From NCBI GenBank assembly GCA_003868215.1, contig QWDQ01000006.1, forward strand, positions 1-64,000: a stretch of 64,000 nucleotides of DNA, written 5' to 3'. The position numbers and the translations under genes were made by a program. The notes beneath the pieces were generated by a model. The model ran no database searches. It saw only the letters and a program-made list of their open reading frames with translations, and was not told where the DNA came from. Source of the stretch: Pseudophaeomoniella oleicola. Its lineage: Eukaryota; Ascomycota; Eurotiomycetes; Phaeomoniellales; Phaeomoniellaceae. Below are positions 22,261-34,106 of this stretch, in pieces; the stretch's first letter is position 1, and every line of letters starts with the position of its first letter.

Positions 22261-22518
22261 GAGGTGGCGTGTAGGTCCAGTGCATCGCAGGATGGATGTG
22301 AAGCTTATCAGATGTTGACCGTTCCTGAAACAGAAATTCAGGAATTCAGGAACCCGCCGAAATCATACCGCGATTGGTGATCACGTGCGGCCGAGTTTTC
22401 GTTCTTCAACCCCCCTTGGGTCCTTCCCATTTTCGGATATTGTTGATCATATGTAGCAAGATGTCAACATGAGTTTCAGATCTATCGCAATGAACCTTGC
22501 TGCGTATGATCTTCTAAT

Positions 22519-24837
22519 ATGACAGAGAAACCAAGGTTCACGATCAGGCCCTTCTCACGGCCTTCCAGGTCTGATCATAGAGATGCATTTCGCGTCTGCT
22601 TTTCAGCATCAGCTCTCATCCTTCTGAAATTGAAGGCAGGCGAATTGTGTCAGATTATATCAGAAGATGGCACCAGGCACACTGCCATTGCTTGGACTGC
22701 AGCGGAGAAGATTCAAGAGACAGTTGTGCAGACGTCCAAGACATTACAGGAAACCTACGGTCTCAAGCTGGGTGACAAGGTTGACATAGCACCTTATAAT
22801 GGACCGACCCCGGATGCTGCAGTCATCTATCTACAGCCACATAAGGCCGGGTCTGGGGGGGATATGGAACTCGAGGAGAAGGATAAATCTCATTGGGAAT
22901 GGTTCCTGGATATGCCGATTAGCCGTGCCGAACATGTTACCCGTGGCATGGTTTTTGAAAGTGAATTAAAAGGCAGAAAGATATGGTTTAATGTCATCAA
23001 TATCGATGGTAAGGGAAATGGAGACAGTACGCTCTTCCGCTATTGCGAAGAGTCGTCCATACGTATAGCTTCTCCTGAGGAACAACCCGACGCTCAGACC
23101 ATATCAGGGAGACAACCATTCATACTCGAAACGAAAAGTATTGGGGGTCTCGATCGCCAGATAAAGCAGATCAACCGAGTGATTAGAAGGTTCGGAAGCA
23201 CGTCCAAGATAAAGCTACCAGAGTACTACAGGCCGAGCCAGGGGCTATTACTCTACGGCCCGAAGGGGACTGGAAAGAGCTTGCTTATCGACTGTATTAG
23301 CAAATGCGCATGGAAGAAGGTATGCTATGTCGGCTTCAATGGTACTCGAGAGGCCATCTCGACGACGGTACAGAAAGCTTTCGAGGACGCTAAGAAGAAC
23401 CAACCAAGTCTAGTTGTATTGAACCAAGTAGACAGCCTAGCACCCAAACGATCATCCTACGACTTCCAGAGCTCCTCCAGCATAGCATCATCTCTCCGAG
23501 GAGGCTTCGAAGTCATTCGGGGTAGCAGTGTCCTTGTGGTAGCTGAAACAAGGCACCCCAACGAAATCGACGAGACTCTGCGAGCTCCCACCCGATTTGG
23601 TCTGGAAATCGAGGTCAGCGTCCCCACTGCGAACGATCGCTTGGAAATATTGAAGGCTATACGAGCCGAATCTGTCGAGCCTAGAGACGATCTACTGTTC
23701 AATTTGAGTGAGAGAACGCACGGCTATACTGGAGCGGATCTTATAACAGTAACAAATTTGGCTATTGAGTTGGCGGAGGATCGGGTGGTATCCCAGCTGG
23801 GAGAGAAGGATCAGGCGCTTGGGATGGACAGGTCTCCAAACGCAGCTGATACAAACGGTGAAGTCAGCGAAAGCAGTGACGTAGAGGCTGAAATTATATC
23901 TCTTCACATAGAAGAGGTAGACCTTTCCCAGGCACTCGCCGTCATACGCCCTACAGCTCTTCAGGAAATCTTCCTCTCAACTCCGCATACACCTTGGTCG
24001 AGCATCGGAGGTTATTCGAACATCAAGCAGCACCTCAGGACAACGGTATCTCGGCCACTTCGATATCCGGAGCAGATGGCAAGTTTCAACCTACGGCCGC
24101 GTAAAGGGCTGCTCTTATACGGTCCTCCTGGCTGCAGCAAGACATTGCTAGTCAAAGCACTGGCCACAGAATCTGGTCTCAACTTTATGGCAGTGAAAGG
24201 TGCAGAACTACTAAGTATGTATGTTGGTGAATCAGAGAGAGCAGTTCGAGAAGTCTTCAGGAAAGCAAGAGCAGCTAGCCCGAGCATCATCTTCTTTGAC
24301 GAGGTAGATGCAATAGCTTCGGCGCGAGGATCGGCTGGTGGAGGAAGTTCTGGTATCAATGTCCTGACCACTTTGTTGAACGAAATCGATGGTATTGAAG
24401 AGCTCAAGAATGTTCTGGTTGTAGCAGCGACGAACACTCCGCAGACCATAGATCCTGCGCTACTCCGACCAGGGCGATTAGATCATCTGCTCTATGTCGG
24501 ACTACCAGATTACGATGCACGACGCGAAATCTTGACAAAATGGTTCGCAAACAGTCAGGTCACAGATGAATTGAAGGATTCAGCTGTCATTGATAAGGTG
24601 AGCGAGTCACTGGGGGGATATTCCGGTGCTGAGATTGTCGGTATCTGTGAGACAGCCGGTAATTACGCTATGGATAGACTCGAGGAGCTACAACTTGAGG
24701 ACGGCTCGTCAACGGATTCAACAAATACCGTCAAAATCAACCTCAGAGACATGGAACTCGCTATCTCGCGTGTAAGGAAAGGTGTTACTCCAGATACTAT
24801 TCGAGCATTCGATGAGTGGGCTAAGGGAAGAGACTGA
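22519..24837 (+). CDS. AFG2: AFG2/DRG1-type AAA-ATPase with degenerate first ATPase site
   Basis: A single exon of 772 aa with an N-domain (about 1-200) and two AAA modules. The second module is canonical: Walker A GPPGCSKT (535-542, with the Cys-Ser typical of Afg2/Drg1) and Walker B IIFFDE (Asp594-Glu595). An intact arginine-finger region follows (LLRPGRLD). In the first module Walker A is GPKGTGKS (247-254), but the Walker B acids are replaced (VVLNQVD, Asn302-Gln303). The RRPGRFD region reads RAPTRFG. Afg2/Drg1 is the cytosolic ATPase that releases Rlp24 from pre-60S ribosomes. The second site should hydrolyse ATP, whereas the first probably binds but does not hydrolyse. The call rests on length, domain order and the GPPGCSKT signature. 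Confidence 0.92.
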   Translation: MTEKPRFTIRPFSRPSRSDHRDAFRVCFSASALILLKLKAGELCQIISEDGTRHTAIAWTAAEKIQETVVQTSKTLQETYGLKLGDKVDIAPYNGPTPDAAVIYLQPHKAGSGGDMELEEKDKSHWEWFLDMPISRAEHVTRGMVFESELKGRKIWFNVINIDGKGNGDSTLFRYCEESSIRIASPEEQPDAQTISGRQPFILETKSIGGLDRQIKQINRVIRRFGSTSKIKLPEYYRPSQGLLLYGPKGTGKSLLIDCISKCAWKKVCYVGFNGTREAISTTVQKAFEDAKKNQPSLVVLNQVDSLAPKRSSYDFQSSSSIASSLRGGFEVIRGSSVLVVAETRHPNEIDETLRAPTRFGLEIEVSVPTANDRLEILKAIRAESVEPRDDLLFNLSERTHGYTGADLITVTNLAIELAEDRVVSQLGEKDQALGMDRSPNAADTNGEVSESSDVEAEIISLHIEEVDLSQALAVIRPTALQEIFLSTPHTPWSSIGGYSNIKQHLRTTVSRPLRYPEQMASFNLRPRKGLLLYGPPGCSKTLLVKALATESGLNFMAVKGAELLSMYVGESERAVREVFRKARAASPSIIFFDEVDAIASARGSAGGGSSGINVLTTLLNEIDGIEELKNVLVVAATNTPQTIDPALLRPGRLDHLLYVGLPDYDARREILTKWFANSQVTDELKDSAVIDKVSESLGGYSGAEIVGICETAGNYAMDRLEELQLEDGSSTDSTNTVKINLRDMELAISRVRKGVTPDTIRAFDEWAKGRD

Positions 24838-25772
24838 GCTTCGAATAACCTCATCAGAATCTAAGGACTATTCATAGTTAAGGCCTACAATTGATAGGAC
24901 TCCTCCCGGGCTCGTCTAGACGGGCTCTAACCCTAAGGTCTGGATGACACCGTCAGAGCATTGAATCGAACCAAGTACCCGCTCAATGGGAGTGGACGGG
25001 ACTCCCAAGGCCTCAGAAGGCAAATTATGCCGGGCTGGAGGTTCGTCCTCCGGACTCATACGCTCAACCAGTCATGGTCCTACCAACAAATATGCACCTG
25101 TCTGAGCTGTCACTAGATGTGGTTATCGACCGAGCACTCTGGATGTCAGCGTGATAGTCATGGATAACTTCTGGTGACATCTTTTGAGGCTATATGGAGA
25201 TGCCATATTGCGGGTTATCTTCTGGCAAGGACTTTTAATCCATAGAATTTCACGCTGACAGATCACCTTCGTCGCTGCTAGTATGCATGATATCTGTGAT
25301 CGGCCTCTGCTCGTCAATGCTCATGGTCCATATTCAAAACTACATCTACCTCTAACTCTAGATTTGAAGGTGTCGTCTGCAGAAGTCTTGCAATGGTTGT
25401 CTGGTACATCTTGTGAGATCTGAATGTGTAGTGACTAAATCGCGTTGATATCTCAATATCGGGATGTTTTACAACCAAAAGTTTATTCCCGTACGTTCTG
25501 ATGATGCGAGACCACGAACAACCACAGAAATATACTCGATGAATAGACTACATACTGTATCTGGAAAATTAGGATACCGTCAAACCCGAACTTCTTAAAT
25601 CTATTTTGATAACCTCAAGCAGGGAAAAGGATGGATCTGAGAAGCCATTTACCGCAAGACCAGTCCACCACTACTCCCAAGGTCCACGCATAGAAGAAAC
25701 CGATCGTACGTTGGTATATCGTACGCTCGATATTGGCAATTTTGTGATTTGGAGCCCTGGTTACTGAAGCAT
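24838..25772. other. Gene-free convergent intergenic region
   Basis: 935 bp between the AFG2 and Lunapark stops. A small hairpin ggagg-ttcgt-cctcc lies near 25037. A T-loop-like GGTTCGATTCA on the minus strand (24962-24972) has no tRNA around it. No coding signal was seen. Confidence 0.5.
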
Positions 25773-27057
25773 CTACAGTTCTACAAGATCGTTCTCCTTG
25801 TTAGCGCTTCGTGTGACTCTTTTACCAGAGCGAGCCTCTTCCGCTGAATCAAGATCTGTTTCATTTTGTCCGGGTTCGTTTTCATCGTCTTCCCCATCAG
25901 ATGATGGTATAACCTTCCTCGATTGCTTGCGTGAAGATTTCTCACTTGGAGTAGTGATCCTGTCATCCTCCTCCTTTGACTCATCGCCCCGACTAACGAC
26001 TTCCCACCCTTCCTTTCTGTCTCGGTCCTCCTTCTGCTTGATAGCATTTAGAACCTGCTTTGCTGCGCTCTCTTCACCGTTAAGAGCTCCACATCCTCCA
26101 CACCTCCACGGACCGACGTCATCGAGACCCTTGACTCCTGGTGGAGCCTGTCCATTAACAAGTCGGCAATTCGTGCAGACGAGTGCGAGACGGTTCTTTG
26201 GCAGGGTCTCATCCTCGCCTAGTAGGACGTCAAGTATCCGATCGTACCAATGGGACTCTTGATGAAACTGAGCAGATTGTGGATATGGCTGAGAAGAGGA
26301 TGGAAAGGCATTAGGTGCGAAGCCAGGCTCATCAGGAGAGAATGGAATGGCTGCTGGGGAAGCCGATCTCTGAGCAGAGGAGGGCCTTCCAGGGGGTGAG
26401 GGAGCTTGACCATGTTGCGGCGAGCGACCTGGAATATTCGCTGTAGGAGGTGGAGGAATGCCAGTTCGTCCACTAGAAGGTTGTCTCCTCGCTTCTGACG
26501 TAGGTGTACCCTTCTTCTTTTGTACACCTCCGCTTGGGCTTTTGCGGGATGGTGTTGACTTGGCCGAAGATCCGCCATACTTGTCCAGTAACTCTTGCGT
26601 CGAGTTGTATTTTGTGGCTGCTTTGAGCCTTTCGATCGTAGTGTCTCTCTGTTTCTGCAGATCGTCCAGATATGCCTGCTCTGAGGAGATCCTCCAGTTG
26701 TAGAAGAGATTCGCTGCTTTCCTTACCCCATATATGACGACCGGTGCGCCCACGATACCGCCATAATGCGCAGCATTCCAATTTTGAGGGCCGAGGACGA
26801 GAGTAAGAATAAGAGTGAACACAAGATAGGCGATCGAGGTATAGAGGGTCCAGAGTGCTTTCACTCTCCGGATCCGGGTACGCGAGTTATCGAGGCGAAC
26901 GTTCGACTGAGTGATTTGCTCTGATAACTTCGAGAGGGCTTTCTCGAATGATGCTGCAGAAGAGTCATCTCGCTATATGGCACGCCACAGTCAGTGACAT
27001 AACTACGGCGTCTGTAACATGACGATTGCTTACCTTCCAAGGCCATAGGGACACCAT
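25773..27057 (-). CDS. LNP1: Lunapark-family ER three-way-junction protein
   Basis: Two exons on the minus strand, 27057-27034 and 26972-25773, with a 61-bp phase-0 intron. The first exon codes only MVSLWPWK. The protein has 407 aa. A coiled stretch (SFEKALSKLSEQITQSN) precedes two close hydrophobic segments (about 48-70 and 77-93), the ER hairpin of Lunapark. A second coil follows (LDDLQKQRDTTIERLKAA). A Pro/Ser-rich linker leads to the diagnostic C4 zinc finger (CTNCRLVNGQ..WRCGGCGALNG). The tail is acidic and basic low-complexity sequence. Lunapark stabilises ER tubule junctions. It is divergent from GOT1. Confidence 0.95.
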
Positions 27058-27583
27058 AGTTGCTAGAGCTTCTTGGTCTTATCTTAAATTCGCTACCAAG
27101 TCATGGTACTCAGGTACAGCCGCTCGTAACCATAGCGTAGCTTATCAGAAAAAGATGTCGCTTCTAGTGAGGAAAAATGGGGTCTTCATGCCGGTGTGCT
27201 GTACTGTGAAATTCAGACCCGCGCCAGAAGAGGATGACGATCGAGTCCAAGCTTACCAGGGTAATTAAGAGCCTAAGGTAAGGTACCTAGGTAAGGAAGG
27301 TAGGCTTGTTAGGTAATAAATGGCTTACCTAAATCGTGAACACGCGGGCTCTAGAACACTTAATTTAGCAATTGGGGACACGTCGCACGCGCCTGAGGCA
27401 ATAAGAGGTAATTTAAAGATTCAACCTCATCGCAACAATTTCTGCGACAATCTGTTCCCCGGTGCCCAGCAAACCATTATATAACCCGAGTCCCGAGTCT
27501 ATACATCCTACCAGCATTCGTAGGAGAGTTCAATACTGTGATCGCATATCATATACCCAGAGACAAGGCACTACATAGTCACG
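27058..27583. promoter_or_regulatory. Divergent promoter of LNP1 and GOT1 with AGGTA-rich cluster
   Basis: 526 bp between starts. Around 27260-27340 there is a dense cluster of AGGTA/TACCT words, including the perfect palindrome TACCTAGGTA at 27284-27293. Whether it is regulatory or just the spread of an intergenic palindrome family is open. Confidence 0.55.
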
Positions 27584-28210
27584 ATGCCCAGCATGTGGCT
27601 GACAGATATGCAGAGTATGTTCCATGATCCTCTTTCGTTTGTCAACTGCGCCGGATGCTGGGGGAGCACCCCATATCTGGGATCCTGCTTTAAATAATAT
27701 ACTGACTGCTCTTCTCTACAGAAATTGGTGTGGCCTTCTGTTCCGGCGGTAGGTTTTCACGTATCTCGACGAGGTCTCTCCTTTTAACGATCGCTATGCA
27801 GGAGGTTTATTCCTCTTCGGAGGAGTGCTCATGTTCTTTGACAGAGCGATGTTAGCTATGGGAAACGTTCGTCTCGCCTTAGTCTTTGCGCGCATATGCT
27901 GATCAAAATTCAGATACTCTTCCTCATCGGTCTCGTCCTTCTCATCGGTGTACAAAAGACAGTGTTGTTCTTCTCTCGACGGCAGAAACTCAGGGGATCT
28001 GCCGCATTTGCAGTCGGTATCCTCCTAATCCTGTTCCGATGGCCCTTGACAGGTTTCCTCGTCGAACTTTACGGTATCTTCATCCTCTTCGGCGATTTCT
28101 TTGCAACGATTGCAGCCTTTGCTGGAAATATTCCGGTGGTTGGACCTTACATCGCCATGGCATTCGAGAAGATGGGCGTCCGGAGATCAAATAGTGACTT
28201 ACCCGTATAG
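27584..28210 (+). CDS. GOT1: Got1-family ER-to-Golgi transport protein
   Basis: Four exons, 27584-27614, 27722-27748, 27802-27866 and 27914-28210, encode 139 aa (yeast Got1 is 138). Four hydrophobic segments span most of the protein. Signature segments are MWLTDMQKIGV, FLFGGVLMFFDRA, AMGNILFLIGL and ILLILFRWPLTGF. The second ATG (27593) matches the usual Got1 start, so the first three residues may be untranslated. The third intron has the unusual donor GTTCGT. Got1 acts in COPII-dependent fusion at the early Golgi. Confidence 0.94.
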
Positions 28211-29810
28211 AAGGCGACATCGGAGGATTCAGGATTACGGTACCTTGGGGCGCATGAGGCTCCGATACTTCAATGATTTTTGACGGCGTATATTCCCTTT
28301 GGGAGGCGGACATGCGCCTTATTCGTTGCTCGGCTTGTGGTCGAGCGGGTAGCCTTTCGGCGGAGGCCATTTCCGACCGCGACAGTGAAGTTCAAGCTGG
28401 CATTATCTATGGAGTGAGAAGAGCTGGGCTGGAGTTACCTTCTATGACCCCTTCAGTCCTACGAGGGAAGTTGGAAACAGATGGACCACGGGAGCTATGT
28501 ACGACTTCCAGCCGATCATGGCATATACATCTTCACAAAACGCCCTGCTCTACTATATCCTACTCCGGGTCCTTCTTTCTGAGTTTCGTATACTGGAGCG
28601 TCAATGGGCAATATGCTGCCTTGCCACCACCCTTTTACGATTCGGAAGTGTTTTCAAGAGAATTTTAGTACTTTGGGTATGGATTGGGAAGGCCACGAAG
28701 TGTCAGGAATGCGCCAGTGGTTGTGAGTAACACCTACGCTGGTCCCTCACTCCGTTCGAGACCGACTTTATAAATGACCAATCCGAAGCAACTATCCAAA
28801 GAACCAACTCAGAGAACACAAGAGTATATGCGGTCTTATACATATCGATGACTTGTGCTATAGTGAGAGGTCGACATACTTCGTGCTGTACCGCTTTTGC
28901 GGACACTATTCCATCGTCGATCTCACTCCAGCAGACGATCTGTGGAAAATGTTGGGTGTCCTCAGATGAGGTGTTTTTATCTCGTCGGTGTTTTGATCAG
29001 ATACTCAAGACGGGATCACAGTGGCCATGAACCCGGTCACGCCCGGAGATGGAAAAGGCAGAGATTTTCAAGTACTCCGTAGGGTACATAAGTACTGTAT
29101 CTTAGGTCGTACACCTAACAGTCCCGATGTGGGTTTGCAGGATCCATAGGTTGAAATAGTCGTTAGACCATGTTACTGTGATGCACAGTGCGTAAGCCAA
29201 GTGATTGGGTGCATACTACGTAGATTGTCATACTGTTCTGTATGTCCGCTGCAGGGACTGAGCCACGTTGTGTCGTTCGATTGATAGTATTATCATTGAT
29301 TCAGTGACATATAAATCCATCTGATGAGAGACATGTATTATACACTATCATGACTAGTAAAGCGACTTCGACTCGAGGAATTTGAAGTTAAACCCAATCC
29401 ACATCGACCCCGCGAGCCCGTAAACATCCAATTGCTCCAACACGAAGAAAGTTCATCTTCTCTCCAGCATGTATTAACGTTACTACAGTTGTGTCCTCTG
29501 GTCACAAACGACAAGCTATGGATACCTCCATTCTCACGCATTCCTCGCCGAATTAATACAACCTCAAAGCCAAGGATTCCCGACCTTAGCAGTATCTAAT
29601 AGTCGCGACAATATCTTGGTTGATCGGCGCTTTATCCCTACTCTTCGCACCCACCGCGCCTCGGTCCTTTAACTTAGAGCTGCATTAGTCGCTCACCCCC
29701 AGTCATTGGCGACGCGATCCAGCCTGGTGTCCGTCTTAACTGGCTTATCATCTCTCCCGCTTCTAGTTTTCTTTCCCTTCGACCCTTCGGCTCAAAACTC
29801 CCTCATATGT
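28211..29810. other. Gene-free region upstream of the OPT transporter
   Basis: 1.6 kb. A CTACGTAG palindrome lies at 29216-29223. The open frames present (longest 131 codons at 28273-28668) show no family features. The last 250 bp is pyrimidine-rich and presumably contains the transporter's promoter and leader. Confidence 0.5.
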
Positions 29811-32800
29811 ATGGCCAGTCGTGATGACCGTCATTCTCGGATTTCCCACCCAAATTCCATTCCTCTACGGGACCGCCCGAGTCAGTCGCAGATAGCTGTC
29901 TTTGACTCCGATGACGAACCGTTCCCAGAATCCGATGCTGCATACCTTCGACGCCACCGAAGTGATACGGATAGTGATGCTGGTGACCTACCTGACCTTG
30001 CTGTAGCCCCGCCCTCCGAAGGTCTGCTGAGTCGACTGGGTAGGTTCATCATGTCGAGGAATCCTTTGCTTATGCGCTCATCCCCTGCTTTGGGGACGGG
30101 TTCCTATGGCGCGGTGCCGGTGCAACAGGCAGGCGAGAGTCCCTACTCGAATTCTTCAGAGGACGAGGAGGATGATATCCGCAAGAGAGATAGAAGACGA
30201 ATGGCTCGAGCGTCCAGTGCGAACCTCAGACCTCATCGGAGTACTGCCACTTTGCGCAAGACCACGTCTGCGCCTCGTGATGAGGCTCACAGAAGGGCCT
30301 CGTCGAATGCGAGTGAAGTGGTTATGGGTCCGGATGGGAAGTCGTCATTCGGAGCCGGTAGTTCGCTCCCTAGCAGGCACGTTATGGGTGATGCTGAAGA
30401 TCTCTCAGACGCGACGACAGACGAGAGTGAAGACGGAACGGGGTTCAAAGACGATGACTCCGACCCGATTGATAACTCACCCTATCCTGAAGTCCGCGCG
30501 TCAGTAGCGGCAATCGACAACACAACATTATCTATAAGCACCCCTCGCATGTGGACATTGTCTCTTCTATTCGCTCTGACAGGTTCTGCTACGAACTTGT
30601 TCTTCTCCCTCCGTTACCCAAGTGTCGCTATCACCCCGGTTATCGCTCTGGTCCTAGTTCATCCGTTGGGGAAACTATGGGACCTTCTGTTGAAGCGCGA
30701 GGATGATCCGGAAGATATTTTCGTCAATGGGCTCCGACAGAACTCGGCTGCCATGAACCAGGGCGTGGGTGGGAAGAGAAGCAGATTCAGACTCTGGCTC
30801 GCACAAGGCCGTTGGAATGAGAAGGAGCATGCATGTGTCTATATCAGCAGTAATGTCTCTTTTGGCTTCGCGTTCGCGACAGATGTCGGTCATTACCTTT
30901 GCTACTCTGTGAACCTTGCTAACGGTATAGGTTATTGTTGAGCAACACAAATTCTACAACATGGCCGTACCTATCCTCTATCAAATCCTTCTCACCATAT
31001 CTACACAAACACTTGGCTATGCTTTTGCAGGTCTCACACGCCGATATCTTGTTAGACCAGCTGCGATGATATGGCCCGGAACCTTGATGTCGACTGCTAT
31101 GTTTACCGCCATGCACAGACAAGAAAACAAAGTTGCCAATGGATGGCGTATCTCGCGGTATCAGTTTTTTGTGGTCGTTTGGGCATGTGCTTTTGCTTGG
31201 TATTTCTTACCGGGATTGCTCGTGCCAGCTTTGAGCTATTTCAATGTCATTACCTGGTTTGCGCCAAGGAACGTTGTCGTTGCGAATTTGGTATGCTCTC
31301 AGAACCGCCTCATTATCGGCTATGCTAATTGATGTAGTTTGGTGTCAGCTCAGGTCTTGGTCTATTCCCACTTACATTCGATTGGGCACAGATTGCCTAT
31401 ATTGGATCTCCACTCTTGACACCTTGGTGGGCAGCTGCCAATGTCGTTGGGGGTCTGATGCTCGTCATATGGATAGTTGCCCCTTTGATGTGTACGATTA
31501 ATGTCCCGTGCTCACGTATCAGTATGCTGATCATACAACAGATTATAAGAACATCCTGTTTTCCTCATATATGCCGATAATATCTTGGCTTGTCTTCGAC
31601 GATGAAGCGAAGCAATACGATGTGAACAGAATCCTGACCAAAGATTTCGTATTCGACAAAGTCGCCTATGAAGCTTATTCACGGGTGTATCTGCCAATTA
31701 CATATGTCCTATCATATGGGGTACAATTCGCCTCTCTTTCTGCCCTGATCACGCATACTGCCTGTTGGCACGGGAAGGATATATGGCGGCAATCGAAGAA
31801 AGCCCTATCTGAAAGACAGGAGAAAAAAGAGGGAATGGACTACCAGTCCGTCCCTACTGACCAGGATGAAGCCCCACCAATCTCACGCTCGTCCCATGAG
31901 AGCGAAGCTGGGATGACTGGCCTGATGAGCGGCGCAGAGGACGTCCATTCTCGACTGATGCGACGTTATGATGATGCACCGATGACATGGTACCTCACTA
32001 CGTTTGTTATCATGCTTGCGATAGGATTTTTTGTTGTTGAATACTATCCCACGCATCTTCCATGGTATGGGCTGCTTCTCGCTCTCGGCATCACTACGTT
32101 GCTATTCATACCTGTCGGTATCGTTATGGCCATAACAAACCAACACAGCAGCCTTTATCTGATATGTCAACTCATCTGCGGCGTCGTCTTCCCTGGACGA
32201 CCAGTGGCCAACATGGTCTTCGTCACTTATTGTTACATAAGTTCAGCTCAAGGCATCAAGTTCTCATCCGATTTGAAACTCGGACACTACATGAAAATTC
32301 CACCGAGACTACTATTCATGGTCCAAATGGTGGCGACTTTAGTATCCAGTTTCACTCAAATTGGTGTTCTAAATTGGATGTTCATCAACATCCCCGGTAT
32401 ATGCACCCCGGAAGCCATCAATGGGTTCAATTGTCCTATTGCACGGGTGCACTTCAATGGTAGTATTCTTTGGGGAGTCGTCGGACCGAACCGATTCTTT
32501 GGACCTGGAGCGCTGTATAGACCTCTCGTCTGGGCCTTCCTCGTTGGAGCAATTGCTCCCATTGTGGTGTATCTCCTTGCCCGTCGTCATAAGAAAAGTG
32601 TCTGGCAAAAGATCAACTTCCCTGTTTTGTTCGGTAGCCTGAGTTGGATTCCACCTGCAACCGGCATCAACTTTTCCGTTTGGGCTCTCGTCTGTTATCT
32701 GTTCAACGGTGTGCTTCGCCGTCGTGCTTCGGCGTGGTGGGGCAAATACACCATGACCCTTTCCGCCGCTTTGGATTCTGGATTGGCCTTTGGGTTGGTC

Positions 32801-33060
32801 GTGGTGTTTTTCGGGTTCGTTTACCCGGGAGTCATGAAAGATTTCCACTGGTGGGGTACAGAGGTGTATAAACAGGTATGCCTCACGTTTATTTCCCTTC
32901 CTCTCTCCCTTTGGTCCCTTGCCCTGTTCTTCGCCTCCAAAGTGGTTGTCACGACCGGGTGTGACTGTGAATTTGACAACACTAACGCATTCATCAGGGC
33001 TGCGACTGGCAAGCTTGTGCATACAAACAATTAGCTCCCGGCGAGAAGTTTACAACCTAG
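29811..33060 (+). CDS. OPT-family oligopeptide transporter
   Basis: Five exons, 29811-30884, 30931-31290, 31338-31491, 31542-32875 and 32998-33060, encode 994 aa. The first 240 residues are hydrophilic, rich in Ser, Asp and Arg, and probably cytosolic. The rest is a polytopic membrane domain with the OPT segments ATDVIVEQHKFYN, FGVSSGLGLFPLTFDW, YMPIISWLVFDDE and GRPVANMVFVTYCY. A conserved C-terminal tail GCDWQACAYKQLAPGE is encoded on the small last exon. Intron 1 uses the weak donor GTCGGT, but only this choice yields the family motif. OPT proteins import small peptides or metal complexes with protons at the plasma membrane or vacuole. Which substrate applies here cannot be told. Confidence 0.93.
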
Positions 33061-34106
33061 ATGACGATATTCCTGGATGAGCTCTTCATCTGCTCGCTGT
33101 AATTTGAAAAACAAGCTTCAGGATACAACAGGGGATCGTGGTGCCTTACGTACCATGTCACAGGCGGAACGTTTGATCAAGGATCGAATGCTATGTATGT
33201 ACGAATGGGCTGGTTTGGCGAGAGACCGTGGGGAGTTCTCCACTGTGAATGATAGTTTACGATGTGTTAGTCTACGAGACAAGTATGGAAGATATGAGTC
33301 TAATGAAGTTGCAATTTTGAATGATACCTTGTCATATTATTTTACTTCCTATTCCCTTGGCCATTTTGAAGGGATCTCTGACTTTGTCCGTCGTGTCCAT
33401 TTTGCTCTCCTACTTCTGATCGCCATCTTTCAATCATGCAAATGTGGGTGGGGTATAAAACTCCCTCGCAGGTCGTCCATTCATTAGACCTATGCAGACC
33501 CTGCTAGCTTGGGTGAAACGACCCGAATCTCCCAGTTGACGATTCCACGGCTTCAGCTGAGCCGTTGCTCCACTCTTGAAATCCGTAAAGGCTACCTCAT
33601 ATGTACCTGAGATCTGCTTATTCTGTCGGTGAAGTTCGTCATCCTTCCTTGCAGCCAAGGAATTTCGGGTAACATGACCAAGTCATGTTGGAGTACTTTG
33701 GCTGCTAGATTGAGTTGGACATACAAGACTTTCAATGGGACCCCAGAGAGGTGTGCTATGCCCCTGTCCGGTGATGGATCCAGATTGTTGGGCACAGGTG
33801 AAGCGCTCTTTCGCACGTATTGCCAGCACAGGTGAGGTAGTTGGCATCTGTATTTGGGGGTATGCCGTGTCATCCTCCAGGTCAGCTGCATGGATTGCCC
33901 AGCAGCGTTGCCGTGTGGCTTCCAGAGCATGTTTCCTGCATATTTGTGGAGCTTCCAGTGTGCTTGCCGCTTCTGATGCATAGATAGAGCTCATCGTACA
34001 ACCAAAGTCGCACTGTCCTAGGCCTGAGAACATCTTAGAATAGCACATATATAAGCAGTGCCTGTAGTGAGGCGTTCCGTGGATAGTATAGAACCCATTT
34101 TCCGCT
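33061..34106. other. Gene-free convergent intergenic region
   Basis: About 1.05 kb between the transporter and zinc-finger gene stops. Several open frames of 70-136 codons exist on both strands but none resembles a known protein. It may hold non-coding transcripts, but nothing specific is visible. Confidence 0.5.

Noticed and set aside
24961-24972. tRNA-like T-loop GGTTCGATTCAA on the minus strand
   Set aside because: No matching stem, A-box or acceptor pairing could be found around it.
28273-28668. 131-codon plus-strand open frame between GOT1 and the OPT gene
   Set aside because: Sequence shows no domain, signal or membrane pattern and has overlapping open frames on both strands.
33592-33981. 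Overlapping open frames in the OPT/zinc-finger spacer
   Set aside because: Several frames on both strands of similar length and no conserved motif; expected by chance.
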